A DNA stretch of 64,000 nucleotides. It comes from Carya illinoinensis. Taxonomy: Eukaryota > Streptophyta > Magnoliopsida > Fagales > Juglandaceae. Below the pieces are notes generated by a model, which had not been told where the DNA came from, did no database searches, and was given only the letters and a program-made list of their open reading frames with translations. Below, one piece after another: positions 22,249 to 33,600 of the stretch. Position 1 is the stretch's first letter; every line of letters starts with the position of its first letter. The DNA is taken from the NCBI RefSeq assembly GCF_018687715.1, contig NC_056760.1:36160001-36224000 (forward strand), written 5' to 3'. The translations under genes and the position numbers were made by a program.

Positions 22249-23125
22249 TCATGAATAACAAGTTTTCAGAATATCTTTGATATCAGGATCATCCCCAGTT
22301 TCTTTGTCCTACTCAAAAAGAAATAAACACATTTTACATCTAGTTAGAGTAGTACCTAGCATAAAAGCTCAAAACTTTAAAGCCTTGAGTGGAGTCTTTC
22401 GATACCCCTCTTCAATCTTAATTGTATAAGAAAAGATATTTAGATACGGTCACAATAAATGTAAAAATATACACATTAACTTTTTTGTGCGTTAGGGAAA
22501 AAATGAAACTATTGATCAATAACAAATATATGACAAAAGAGAAAGGGGACAGGCTATGATGAGGCACTTAATTACCTTGCGAATGTATGAGATGCTAGTT
22601 TTGCCAGGACTTACAACTATAATTCCACCTTGCTACATGAGAAACAACAAACTTATTGAAGGCAAACAACTCATATTTGACAAGCTTAGCCAAAAAAGAT
22701 CAAGAACATAAAACCAACTATCTTATTGAACACAAGCCTTATAATCTAAACACTTCTATACTTTTGTTTTTCGATTCACGCGTTAGTGTAGAGTCAACTG
22801 TTGCCAAATTTCTTTGGTGGCTTCCCTGTGATCTTGTTTAAGCCACCAAGGGGATTTAGTTGTGATGGATCTAGGTTCTATTGATAATACTGTTAAGTCA
22901 AGTCAAGATGTAGGTTTTGTTGATAGTTGCTAGGAGTTCAAGAAAAGTCTAGGATTTCAAAAAAAGTACATAAGTGGACTTTGATCTCATCATTAAAAAT
23001 AAATGGACACAGTAGTTGCAACAAGATGTTTTGCATACCAGCCACCTCTAGTCATGGTGTCCTTTTCAAATGAAAGCTTTTAGTCTTATCAATAACCTTC
23101 TATGTATAACTATATTATCTTGAGA
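22249..23125 (-). pseudogene. PRXL2/AAED1-like, copy 2, 3' part only
   Basis: Only the last three exons remain on the - strand: about 23037-23125 (FEKDTMTRGGW region), about 22577-22633 (QGGIIVVSPGKTSISYIRK) and 22249-22307 (DKETGDDPDIKDILK, ending TCYS). The acceptor of the middle exon has changed (ctcag to catgtag). Beyond about 23130 the sequence becomes a scrambled partial repeat of exon 7 ('gataaccttccatgttttgcat') and then A-runs and LINE sequence, so the 5' two-thirds of the gene are gone. It is tail to tail with kinase copy 2, as in units 1 and 3. Confidence 0.8.
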
Positions 23126-23284
23126 CTTGCCTATAGTGTCGATAACCTTCCATGTTTTGCATATCCTGCCAAGTATCCTGCTTGTTATCACGATTTTTCT
23201 CCTCCATAAATGAGGGTAATTAATAAAACTAGAGTGCCATCCTCTTTCTTAAAAAAAAAAAGAAAAAAATACAAAAAAAAGAAC

Positions 23285-24111
23285 CAAATGGGGGTGCTCA
23301 GATTTCTCATTTGTTGTATGCTGATGATCTTTTGATTTTAGCAAATAGTAGAAAGGCTTCTATTCAGATTTGATGGGAGTGATTCGTGAGTATGAAAGCT
23401 TATCGGGATAGCTTCTGAGTCCATAAGTCTTCTATTTTTTTCTCCTCAAATATATCTTTTGATCGGAAGGCACAACTTAAGCATATTTCAGGGTTTGTGG
23501 AAGGTTTTGTTTATTTGGGTATGTTGTTGCACGTAGGGAGGGTGACTTTGCGCTTGTTTGACCCTTTGTTGGTGAGAGTGCAAAAGAAGTTGGCTAGTTG
23601 GAAGAGCACGTTGCTCTCGTTTGGCGGTAAGATTATTCTTATTAAATATGTGCTTAATAGCATGCCATTTCATTTGTTGTCTGTGATGAATTTGCCTAAA
23701 GGAGTTTTTGTAAAGCTTAAGTCAATTTTTTCAAATTGGCTATGGGGATCGAGTGTGGAGATTAAGAAACGTAAATAGATTTCCTGGCGTAGTATTTGTT
23801 TGCCAGTTGAGGAGGGAGGCCTTGGGATTTGGGATCTTGTAGAGGTGCAACAATCTTTGTTCATGAAGTTTGCATGGAAATTGCTTATTGGTGGACCTCT
23901 TTGGTCAATTTTTTTTTTCTTCAAAATATGTGAGGAATGATCATAATGCTTCAGTTGTGGCGGTGTCAAGGGGATCTCATTTCTGAAAAGGGGTTTTGCA
24001 AGTTTTGCCTTTGATGTTAAGGCATTCAAGATGGTTGGTCTGAGACGGTTCCTTAAATTTTTGGTATGATAATTGGCTTCGAGATGGGCCTATTGCAGAT
24101 TGGTTACCAAT
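23285..24111 (+). mobile_element. LINE fragment, left part (RT C-terminal region)
   Basis: The YADD box of a LINE reverse transcriptase is visible (LLYADDLLILANSR, from about 23311). It is followed by the conserved downstream motifs FVYLGMLL, LASWKSTLLSFGGKIILIK, LNSMPFHLLSVMNLPKGV, FSNWLWG and EEGGLGIWDL. Frameshifts and stops are scattered (for example 23371, 23776). The same LINE continues at 27176 after a nested LTR. The endonuclease and N-terminal RT are missing, and the left edge is in A-rich sequence. Confidence 0.85.
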
Positions 24112-26164
24112 TGTAACGCCTTGATCCCGCAAGGGTCGGAGAGTTACTTCCTATCACTTAAACCCACATTTCAGCAATATAGTTATAGACTCCAAATTCC
24201 CAATATCATAAAGAAATTGTGATTCAAATTAATTTCTTCAATATAATAAATTTCCCACAATGCTAAGTCTTCAAAACACAATAAAACTTCTTAATAAATT
24301 TTGCCACTACACATATAGAAACTCTGTAAACTTAAACCACCAATCTTAAATCATTTCACCCAATGCTTTATAATCTGATTCTCAGATGAAATATCCAAAA
24401 TCATCTGAAAAATATTGTGGAGACAAGGGGTGAGTTATCAACAACTCAGTAAGCAAAAAACATATACTATTGTGTACAACATGAACCATTTCATAAAGTT
24501 TCATATGCAGAAAATAGAAACATTTCATTTCATATGTAGATCTCAAAACATATTATCAGGAAAACAGAGTGACGTTTCAATCTTTTCATATTCAGAAAAG
24601 CAACAGATTATATTTAAAAACAATTTGGCATAACATAACTGAACATTCTCATTATATCATATCATATCACATCATATCATATCATATACCATGTTTAACC
24701 CCCGTGGTAGGGTTGTACTATCCTCGGTGGCCAAACCAAACAGTATCATATTGTGAAACTTTCCATTTTTCAATCTCGGAGTCCTGAGTGTGCACACAGA
24801 AAAGAATACATAAAAGACCACTTTATTTCCAAAGTGGTTGCACTCATATCATATCATGTTGGTACCAAACATATCACGTGAACCAGTATCATCATATCAA
24901 AACCATATTCAGAATCAGAATAATAACAAATAAGTATGCCAAAGGTTTTTCATATTCATATCATATCAAATCACATGCAAAACACATTCATATCATTTTC
25001 AAATGATCAATAACATATCCAAAACATTTCATATCACATGAAAAAAAATATCAAATATTATATTCGCTCTTTTCACATTTCAGAACATGTCAAGTATTGC
25101 TTATGTCTACACTTTTCATGTCAAAAAGCATTTTCTCTTTCATATAGATTTCATGAGTGAATGCAGAACATATATTTGAGGTTGTTTTCACGTTTTCTTT
25201 TCAAAACACAACATACACATTTTTACAAACCAACCTTATTTCATTTCTCTTTTATGCAAATCTAGTATAGGAACCCCAGTTACCTGTACTTTTTAGCCTC
25301 TCTGAATTTCTCACAACAGTGCCAAAAGAATATCAATAATCACCTATAGAAATTTCATGTCACTTGAATAAATCTCTAATTGAATAAATATCTCGTATTT
25401 ACACATAAAATACCTATTTTAATACCTCAAAGCCTAAAATTCTCATAAGTCCTAACATACCATCATTCTCCAAATCCATCAATATCCACTTAATCAAATT
25501 CATGCTGTAAAGCATAATCGAATTCATACCGAAAAAGATAACCAAAAAAAATATTTAGTTAATCATAAAAGTCAATAAATACACTTGTTTAAATTACTAA
25601 CAACACATATATATTTATATATATATATAGAATACTTGATTACTATAAGCTCCCATAAATAAGTTGTGAAAACTCTCTCTCTTAAAATAGGTTCATTTTC
25701 TTAGAATTAACATAATTATTCAACTTTACAAGAAGTCTAATAATACCCAATGCAATTAAAACTTCTTAATTAAAAATACTACTAAAATCAACTTGTAAAA
25801 TTAATACTAAATAATATAATGAAGATACCTTAATATTTTCTGCGAAATCAAGTTGTAAATAGATACTTCAAATAATTTAAATAAAATCAGTACAAATACA
25901 AATTAATTTGAGACCTAAAACAAGGCCATCATAAAATAGGTTCTACTTCAAACAAGCACAAAGAAGAAACTGAACCAACAAATATTCGTATGTAGCCTTC
26001 AAATATCAAGAGCATAAATGTAAAACAAAATTACACTACACTTGAGAAATAATACACGAAGGGAACAGAAGGCGCGTAAGAAGCTTACACTAAAAAATAC
26101 AAGACCATAAACAAAGTAACGCCAAGAGGAAGAAGGATGGCATGCAATGGACACCGGGCTGCTG

Positions 26165-26204
<40 letters not shown>

Positions 26205-27170
26205 GTGATGATGAGCGAGAAAGAGAGAGACGGCGAGAGAGAGTAAGCCGAGAGGGTGCCGCTGGCTTACTGTGAGGAAAACGGCAGACCTGGAGTGACG
26301 TGTAGTGCCCAGCGACGCTCTTCGTGCAAGTGGCGATGGCGTGGAGGATACTGGCGGTGTGGGGTGGCTGGCTTGAGGCCCACGGCGGGGAAGACTACTT
26401 CCTCTGTTTCGGGGGGGTCAAAAACAGGGGCTTCTTCGATGGTTGATTTCTTGCCATGCAAGCCGTGTGCTCGGTGTTTCACGTGGTGAAATCGGGGTAG
26501 TGATAGTTTATGGTGGAGGGAGAGGAGAGGGGCAGCGGGTTGGTGACTCACGAGTTGGTTGGGTGCCAATGAAGATGGTTGTTGCTTGAACGTGGGGCTT
26601 AAGTCTGTGTTGTGGTTGCTGCCGAGGTTGAGGGTGGCTCACGGGATGTGTTTCTACAAATGGAAGGTTGCTGTGCATTTGGAGAAGGGCTGGCTAAGAG
26701 GTGCCCGGCGGCACTTTCTATGCAAGCGGCGATGTCGAGGAGGAAGTGTGTGCGGCGGTAGTTTCTAAATGCAGAAGAAGAAAATATAAAAGTGCATCTA
26801 TGTATAGGTCAGAAAATTGGAAAACCTTAGATGGAAGAAAAAAAAATGAAAGGATGGCTGACTGGCGGTTTGCAGTGAATGGGAGAGACTCTGAGAGAGA
26901 GAAAAACGAGAGCATGAGAGTTGTGGATAGATAGAGTTAGTTGATAGAAAAATCTGAAGGGAGAAAACGACTATAGAGGCGTGGGGAGGTGGAACTCGGG
27001 GTGGAGAGGGATTCGGAGGTGTAAAAAAAAAACTGAAAGGGAAGATATAAGAGAAGTAACCGACGGGTCAGGAAACATTTTTAAAAGGGAGGAAGCTTAC
27101 CCAAAACGGCGTCGATTTCTCTTGAAGGCTAGGCTTCCATCTGGTCTGGGCTTGGGTTCTGGGTATTACA
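24112..27170 (+). mobile_element. Long solo LTR (Ty3/gypsy-like), 3,059 bp, nested in the LINE
   Basis: It starts TGTAACGCC and ends GGTATTACA, so the ends are TGTAA..TTACA, with the 5-bp target duplication CCAAT on both sides (24107-24111, 27171-27175). Removing it restores the LINE reading frame region (PIADWLP..VGDSKLQV). No gag-pol is inside and no second copy of the left end occurs within it, which fits a solo LTR formed by recombination. Contents include a TCATA/ATCAT-rich zone (24630-25020), a (GA)n tract at 26170-26201, and a GC-rich 26.2-26.8 kb zone whose open frames look like chance. Orientation is assigned from the TGTAACGCC start. Confidence 0.8.
26170..26201. repeat. (GA)n microsatellite inside the LTR
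   Basis: About 16 GA units, with further GAGA-rich sequence to 26242. It may be part of the LTR leader region. Confidence 0.9.
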
Positions 27171-27175
27171 CCAAT

Positions 27176-28113
27176 AGTGGGCGATTCCAAGTTGCAGGTT
27201 CGAAATTTATGTGATGGGGCGGTTTGGAATTCTATTTGGCTTCGGCAACTGGTTGATGATGATATGGTTCAGAAAATTATCCAAGCGAGGGAGCGTGTTC
27301 GAGAGTGGGATGATGTCCTCGTTTGGAAGCACACGGTGGATGGGGTTTTTTCTACGAAGTCGGCCTGGAAGATTATTCGGTCCCATGGTAATGTTTGTCT
27401 TTGGAAGAAGTGGCTATGGCAAGATCATGTGCCCAAGAAGATGTCTTTTTTATGTTGGCGAGCACGTCAAAATGCCATTTCAGTAGATGAAACCATTAAA
27501 CAACTTGACATTCTTGTTGTTTCTAAGTGTCATTGTTGTGCGTCAAACAAGGTGGAGTCTTTGGACCATGTGCTTTGTGATGGGGAGGGGCCGAGGAAGG
27601 TTTGGGATTTTTTTGCATTCGATTACCACTAACTCGGGTATGGACTGGGGTATTAAATGTTTAGTGGTGTCGTGCTTCTTCTTCCTCAAAAGTTCGTTGG
27701 CTTCGTGGTATAATTCCTCTTCTTATTTCTTGGGCTCTTTGGAGAGCTCGTTGTGCGGCACGTATGGAAGATGTGAAATATGACTGGAAGGGTATTATTC
27801 GGATGGTCAAAGGATTTATTCTGGACATTTCGAGTTCCATGCAAAAGTTCAAATTTGGGGTCGCATGCCTTGGTGGTGTTGAGGGAACTAAACTGTCCAG
27901 TTGTGCCTGTTGCAGTGCAAGTGCCGAAGTTGATTGCTTGGTCTCCACCGGCAGTGGAGTTGTCTAAACTCAATGTTGATGGTGGTTCGCTTGGTAACCC
28001 AGGGATGTCTGGCAGGGGAGGTATTGTTCGGAATGCGGAGGGTCATGTACTTGGGGGTTTTGCTCATTGCTATGGACAAGCTACCAACACAATTGCTGAA
28101 TGCCGAGCCTTTC
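27176..28113 (+). mobile_element. LINE fragment, right part (zf-RVT and RNase H)
   Basis: This continues the LINE of 23285-24111. It includes VWNSIWLRQLVDDD, then WKHTVDGVFSTKSAWKIIRS, the zf-RVT segment WQDHVPKKMSFLCWRA with the CHCC cluster, and LDHVLCDGE. From about 27960 comes an RNase H beginning LNVDGGSLGNPGMSGRGGIV, with the catalytic Asp in NVDGG and Glu in TIAECRAF. It stops abruptly at 28113 inside RNase H, where block D sequence begins, with no poly(A). The right edge is therefore a recombination or deletion joint, not a retrotransposition end. Confidence 0.85.
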
Positions 28114-29343
28114 TACTCTCCCATCCTGTTCTAGGAAAGCAAGCTACTGAACCTATGACCTGAAAAAAATTAATTAGCAAATATTTTATATTTCTTTGAA
28201 CATGCTTATTATATTTTTTGGGTTTTAATTATAGAATATTTGACTAATATTATTTTTCTGTTGCATGTAGATCTGCATTTTGGCTGGCAGAGAATCTCTG
28301 CTCAATGTAAGCCAAACTCTTAACTCACCCATGGCTCTTGCTTTTGCATGTTAATTTTGTAGCAACCCTTCCCCATAGGGTTAGGAATGTTACTTCCATT
28401 ACTTTACTTCACCTCAGGTGTTAAGACATGCCATAATTCTTATTAAACTAGTTTTCTTAATGTATCCTATGTTACAAAACCAAAATAAATAATGCAATGT
28501 CCTTTATATAGTCATTACAGAAGGAAGCATATCCTTAATACTGTGTAGGATTCTTATTAAGGCATGATTAAGTCAAGGCCTGGGGGATGGGATACATGGG
28601 ATGTCTAAAACACCCTATGTATGGACTCATCATTATTTTACCATTGTGTCTATTTCGTAATCATATAACATGTTTACTTTTCAGCTCAAACTTATAGGTA
28701 TCGCAAGGTATGCATTATTTGGATATTCTCTTCTTTTGTTGTGTTTGGAAGATTGGGAGCTTGTGTTTATTGCCTTCACTTTACACTAATGAGCTGAAAA
28801 AGAGTGCAAAGTAAACTAGTAATGAACATCAATTTGGATTTCTATTATAACTTGACTTTTCCAGTGGTTTGGAAATCCACTTTGAACATATAGCGTATTG
28901 TCCATTGCTTTGTCTCTTTATTTCTCATAATAGTTCATTTTTTGCAACATGCAAGCATATAGTACCTACTCTGCAATTGATGGGTGTAATTAGAAGTCAA
29001 TTTGTTTCAATTTCTTACTTAATTAAAAAAAAAATTGTTTTAATTTCTTGCTTGTGCAATTGCTTTTTTGAGCAAGAACGTATAATTTGATTTGGATGTG
29101 TATTATTTTTCTTATGTGGTCGTTCTAGTGAAAATTTGTTTTTTATATTTTTTTAAAATATTTTCCAGCGAGTACACTTGTCCAGAAATAAGTTTTTTGC
29201 CATTTAAGACTATTTCTAGCGATTAGTTATCGACAAAAGCGACAACCCATTAGCAACTCAAAATTGTCGAAAATGTGTAATTTCGGCAATATTTACTAGT
29301 ATTTCTGAAGAGATGCTCACCGGAAATAAGGATTTTTCTTGTA

Positions 29344-29568
29344 GTGTTAAACCTTTATTTGAACATGCTCGTTGGTCCAATCCCTACCACCTTAGGCCAT
29401 TTAACTAATTTGGAATCTTTACACTTTAGTTGGAATAAAATTAATGGATCAATTCCTCATGAAATAGGGATGTTGAAAGATTTGACCTATTTAGACTTTT
29501 GTTCAAACATTCTCGTCGGTCCAATCCCTACCACATTGGGCCATTTAACTAATTTGGACTTGTGATTA
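29344..29568 (+). pseudogene. LRR receptor fragment, sister of 13425-13909
   Basis: About three LRRs: NMLVGPIPTTLGHLTNLE, NKINGSIPHEIGMLK, NILVGPIPTTLGHLTNLD. The first base follows an intact CACTA end (tttttcttgtagtg, about 29330-29345). The frame ends where a deletion joins it to sequence equivalent to 14825 in copy 1. It has no signal peptide, membrane span or kinase. Confidence 0.75.
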
Positions 29569-30395
29569 GTTTTAAGTTGGTACTTTCATGCTCCATTTGT
29601 GTGCTTGCTAAAATATAATGACCTGTATTGTTGGGTGGCTTACAGAGTGCTTACACTACTTTGGATTGGTTGATCTTAGTCTCTTCTCATGGCAACAAAG
29701 CTAATTAAGTGAAACTCCAGCAATAATAATATCACAATTTCCCCTTCAAATTAACTCCACAAATAAAATCATAGTTAAATATACGAATTTTATTTAAATG
29801 TTTTACCAAACTTTATGACTTCAAACCTATTTTTTAGCTTGTTCTATGACCCACCAACCAAAATGGCCATGAAAGGTTGAGTAATCTCTACAGACTTGAT
29901 ATGTACTTTGTATTTAAAATAGTCGGATGAGTTGGATCGTCTTTGCTTTTTTCTTTTTTCTTGGCAGTTGGGTAAATTCTACATCACCCGAAGAAATGCC
30001 TCTGTTTAAGCAACATCTAGTATCTTGGAATGAAATGAGATTCCAAAAAGGAATAGTAGTATAGTACAGCCCCAAATAAGCATAGTACATTGATAGTATA
30101 TAAATTTCATTTGTGGTAAAGCGTGTAAAACACTAGTAATCCACGGGACCCCCTTGGGGTGATCCACCTTGAAGGATGGCTCCCCTTACCATTTTTTAAG
30201 TTTTTATTTTTAATTTTTATTTTTGAATTATTATTGGAAATTATTGGATTGCTTCTAGCTATTTGATTAAAAATGGAAGACCCCACTCACATTCATGCAT
30301 GTACTGAGAGAGGTGATTTTTGAGTTCTGTAAGATGGGTATTACGGCTTAGGGGATGGAGAAAAAATATTGTTCTTTGAACCTAAGTTCAGTGGC

Positions 30396-30712
30396 ATGGA
30401 GAAAAAATAATGTTCATCGATTTCTACTATTTTAGTCTTATCATGCTTCTATTTTCATCTTTGTGTGCTTCTAATTTAACTGCCTGAGCGAAAGCAAATG
30501 GTCTTGGTGAAAGCCATGTGTACTTGAAGGAACTTCGATAAACAGAGTTATGTACTGCAAGTACTTGTTCATATTATAGTGCTCTTGGGAATCTGGCACA
30601 GATTGAAGCAGCCATCAAAGGAGGCTTTGATGTGAAATGGAAGGAAGATAGTGCAGCTTGTTGTGCCTGCACTGAGTCTAAGGGAGTCTGTGGTTATGAC
30701 GTGATCAGTAAA
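30396..30712 (+). pseudogene. LRK10L-like receptor fragment, sister copy
   Basis: The signal-peptide start is broken (ATG then TAA after MEKK). The WAK-associated part is better preserved than in copy 1: YSALGNLAQIEAAIKGGFDV, then WKEDSAACCACTESKGVCGY, with the Trp that is a stop at 16240. The Cys pattern is typical of the WAK_assoc domain of LRK10L receptor kinases. No kinase follows. Confidence 0.65.
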
Positions 30713-30924
30713 AATAGATGGAAACAATTTATACATGCAGTGGCAGTATTACAGTAGATGGAAACAATCTAGGAGATAGCATGAAATGTGTCTTTTTCTT
30801 AGTCAATTGAGTTTAGTTGAATTGTTGAGTTCACTAATTACTAGGAGAACCACCACCGCCTAGTACATGACATGCTTTATGATTAGGATTGTCGGAGCAA
30901 AACTTAGCTGAAAATACATAAATT

Positions 30925-30926
<2 letters not shown>

Positions 30927-30999
<73 letters not shown>
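30927..30999. repeat. (CT)n microsatellite, expanded
   Basis: About 36 CT units at the position homologous to 16580-16637, so the tract differs in length between the two duplicates. Confidence 0.95.
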
Positions 31000-31001
<2 letters not shown>

Positions 31002-31369
31002 GATTAACTTTAATTTTTCTTATGCATGCTTCCCCGCTAGATATATCATTTTTAGATCAGACTTTACAAATTAGGGGTGATTCAAACTCTGTGTTTGGTC
31101 ATCGATAATTTATTTATTTATTTATTTTTTGTAATCTCTCTTTCTCATGCTTTGTTTACCATATTAAGGAATTCGATTGGTTTATATTTAATTATTTGCT
31201 TTTAATATATAAGTAAAGGGGTTGTTAGAATTAAAAACCAACTTTAAGTAATTAAAGACCATATATATCTCAATAATCTTAATATGTAAAAGCTTATCTC
31301 ATCATGATCACTAGTTAACTGATCTCATTCTATACAGAGAGCTAGCTAGCTATGAACTGCTATCAATTA

Positions 31370-31640
31370 TGATGATCAAGATTGGAGCAATTATGGAGGT
31401 AATTCCAAAGTTATAAGTTGGGTGTGAGGGGAAGGCATATAGCAATTATGGAGGTAATTACTGGTCTTTAATGGGAAAACTTTTCTCTTTTCTCTACCTT
31501 TCCCTTTCTTATGCTTCTTTCTGAATCTTTTGAAAAATAACCCCCTGATTTGCAAGTTATGGCTCTACAATGGGCAGCTACAACTCTAACTATGGATCTG
31601 GAATTACAGAGGATTCATTGAAGATGTTACTCTTTTTTGC
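31370..31640 (+). pseudogene. Possible Gly/Tyr/Asn-rich RNA-binding protein tail remnant
   Basis: Three short frames in series read SNYGGNSKV, SNYGGNYWS and SYGSTMGSYNSNYGSGITED. They resemble the low-complexity C-terminal tail of plant hnRNP-type RNA-binding proteins. 'agcaattatggaggtaatt' occurs twice (about 31387 and 31441). No RRM domain was found nearby. Composition alone supports this, so confidence is low. Confidence 0.25.
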
Positions 31641-32524
31641 AAAGATTTTGATTGGATCATAAATTGTTCATTCATGTTATGTATTTAGATAGGCACAGTA
31701 TTGGTATAACTGGAATGATTTTAAGTATGGGGATCTGTTCTTGTATTTGTATTAGTCATTTATAAATACTTTGATGGCATTTATTTCATGAACATGTGGT
31801 AAAAATTCTTGTTAAAAGCATTTGTTGAGGATCATCTATATTAGTTGAATGTGGTGATTCTTAAAGAGTTAAGCTTAGGGGCAGTGTCGATTGATAGTAA
31901 TTATGTTCCAGGTGTTTTCCAAAAGATGCAGAATAACCCAAAAGTTCCAAAAGTTGAGGCTCATCTATATTAGTTGTTCAACCGCGAGCGTATCTTATCT
32001 TAATGTGTTTTCATGGAAGCTGCACGACTGCTCTAAAAAAGAAAACAAAAGTAGTTAACAAAAGAGATTCCTAATGGAATGATGCCATGAGAAAAATACA
32101 TACGGCCTGTTTGAGCATTGAAAACTGAAACACATTCAACAGAGGTAGGACAAAATCCTGCAACAAACAGGGTACATAGCTAAAACCCAAGACAACATGA
32201 AGTCATGAACAGCTGCTACCAACAAACAAAAGCAGCAAAAAGCTACAACTCAACTTATGCTAAAAAAAATAATTGAAGTGCATGATTAAACATCCAAATT
32301 TCAATAGCTAGAGAACAAAAACCATAAAAGAAAACTCGCATGAATTATAGATTATATGATTATAATCGAGCAACATAACTACATAAAGACTTCATATGTA
32401 AATGAAAAGGAAATATAGGTATGCATGTAGCTATGTATCTCAAAGCTATTAGATACTGTTAGTATCAGTAATATTACTATTGTTAATCCAGAAATGTTTT
32501 GAAGAAAATTAGGTATTAAGCAGT
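31641..32524. other. No gene recognised
   Basis: AT-rich sequence. A stretch of about 70 bp near 31832-31900 (ending 'gcagtgtcgattga') also occurs at 39545-39612, so pieces of the duplicated blocks are shuffled here. Confidence 0.4.
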
Positions 32525-33290
32525 TTATTTTCTTTTTCCTAGGAAAATAAAGGTTTAAATGTTAAAGAACTATGTGAGATCAGTTCTGGCTGGGTTCTGC
32601 TTCCATAGTTACCAGTGGCTGAGTTCCTTGATTTTTTGTGCCCTGTTTCTGTCTGTTGCATGTGTGTACTACAAACCATAAATATGCATAATGTTTTATT
32701 TTAGTATTGTGTTATGCTTGATTGTTGATTTTCCTTTATGGGGATGGAATTCATATCTAATCCATTCATATAACATTTTTTAATCATTACTTTCATCAGT
32801 TTGATTTTCTTATAACTAAAGCCTGACTCCTTCCCCTTCACTCCCCCCTTTTCTTAATTTTCTTATCTCGTAATATTATTGTCAATATTAATTAAGTCTT
32901 CAAAACTCCTCTATTGACTTTATTCTTGTGTTTTCCTTCTCTCGATTTGCCTGCAGGTATTTCTCAAGTTGAGATATGAGATCACCAAGGTTGAACAGAT
33001 CTTTGTGGTGGGGAACTCTGGCAAAAATTTTGAGATAATTCTAGTTAAGTGTCTTGGATTACTTGTTTAATTCCAGCATGTTTATAGCTGATTTTAGGAA
33101 ACCACACACATACACACAAGTGCACATCTTCCACTTGATCATATCTGGAATAGATAAAAGGTGTTGGATGTATGCCCTCGAAGCATTATGGGCTCTGGCA
33201 CTGGTGGACCATGCTAAAAGGTGTGGTCTTACTCATGATAAATTTTGTGGTTTGGGATTGTATTTGGATTACTGAGAAAGCTGTACATGT
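32525..33290 (+). repeat. Segmental duplication block E, copy 1, with one exon-like piece
   Basis: Collinear with 51265-52330. After a good polypyrimidine/AG (gcctgcag) at about 32948-32956 it encodes FLKLRYEITKVEQIFVVGNS, then GKNFEII. The sister copy reads KVERIFVVGNSGKHFEII. A further frame, SSMFIADFRKPHTYTQVHIF, follows in both. I do not recognise the protein. Conservation of these frames in both copies suggests a real source gene. Confidence 0.55.
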
Positions 33291-33299
33291 GTTCTCGTA

Positions 33300-33600
33300 T
33301 TTTACAATTTTTATTTTTAATTTTTAAAGGACATTTGGCGGTGATATCCTTCCGTCGCAAATATCTATTTCCCACAAATACATATTGACGGTAATAATCT
33401 TTTCCCACATAAATCAATCGCCGTAAATAATATTTCCTGTGAGAAATATTGCCGCAATAAGCAATTATTTTCAATTTTTTGGAAACTTTTACAGCGGCTA
33501 TGTTGTGACACATAAAATTCTCCGGAAATATTTATTTGCTGCGATTTTTAAACATTTTCCGGCGATTTTATGTCATGACAAAAGCCCCTTTTCTTGTACA
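33300..33600. mobile_element. Degraded CACTA-like end
   Basis: Subterminal-style motifs ('ggcggtgatat', 'gtcgcaaatat', 'atcgccgtaaata', 'ttgccgcaataa') run up to 'ccttttcttgtacat', a decayed CACTA terminus. Its partner in block E copy 2 is 52330-52665. The opposite end was not found. Another isolated 'tttcttgtagtg' sits at about 34398-34409. Confidence 0.5.

Larger units (their letters stand above)
28114..31025 (+). repeat. Segmental duplication block D, copy 2 (shorter version)
   Basis: Collinear with 12128-16660 but lacking two internal pieces of copy 1. It starts at 'catcctgttctaggaaagc' directly after the truncated LINE. It holds an LRR fragment (29344-29568), an LRK10L-like fragment (30396-30712) and a (CT)n tract. 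Confidence 0.8.

Noticed and set aside
24630..25020. TCATA/ATCAT repeats considered as a CRISPR-like or satellite array
   Set aside because: Irregular short repeats with no constant spacer, inside an LTR of a plant nuclear genome.
26256..26934. Cluster of overlapping GC-rich open frames on both strands
   Set aside because: They lie inside the solo LTR, have biased Arg/Gly/Cys composition, match no family I know and overlap each other on both strands.
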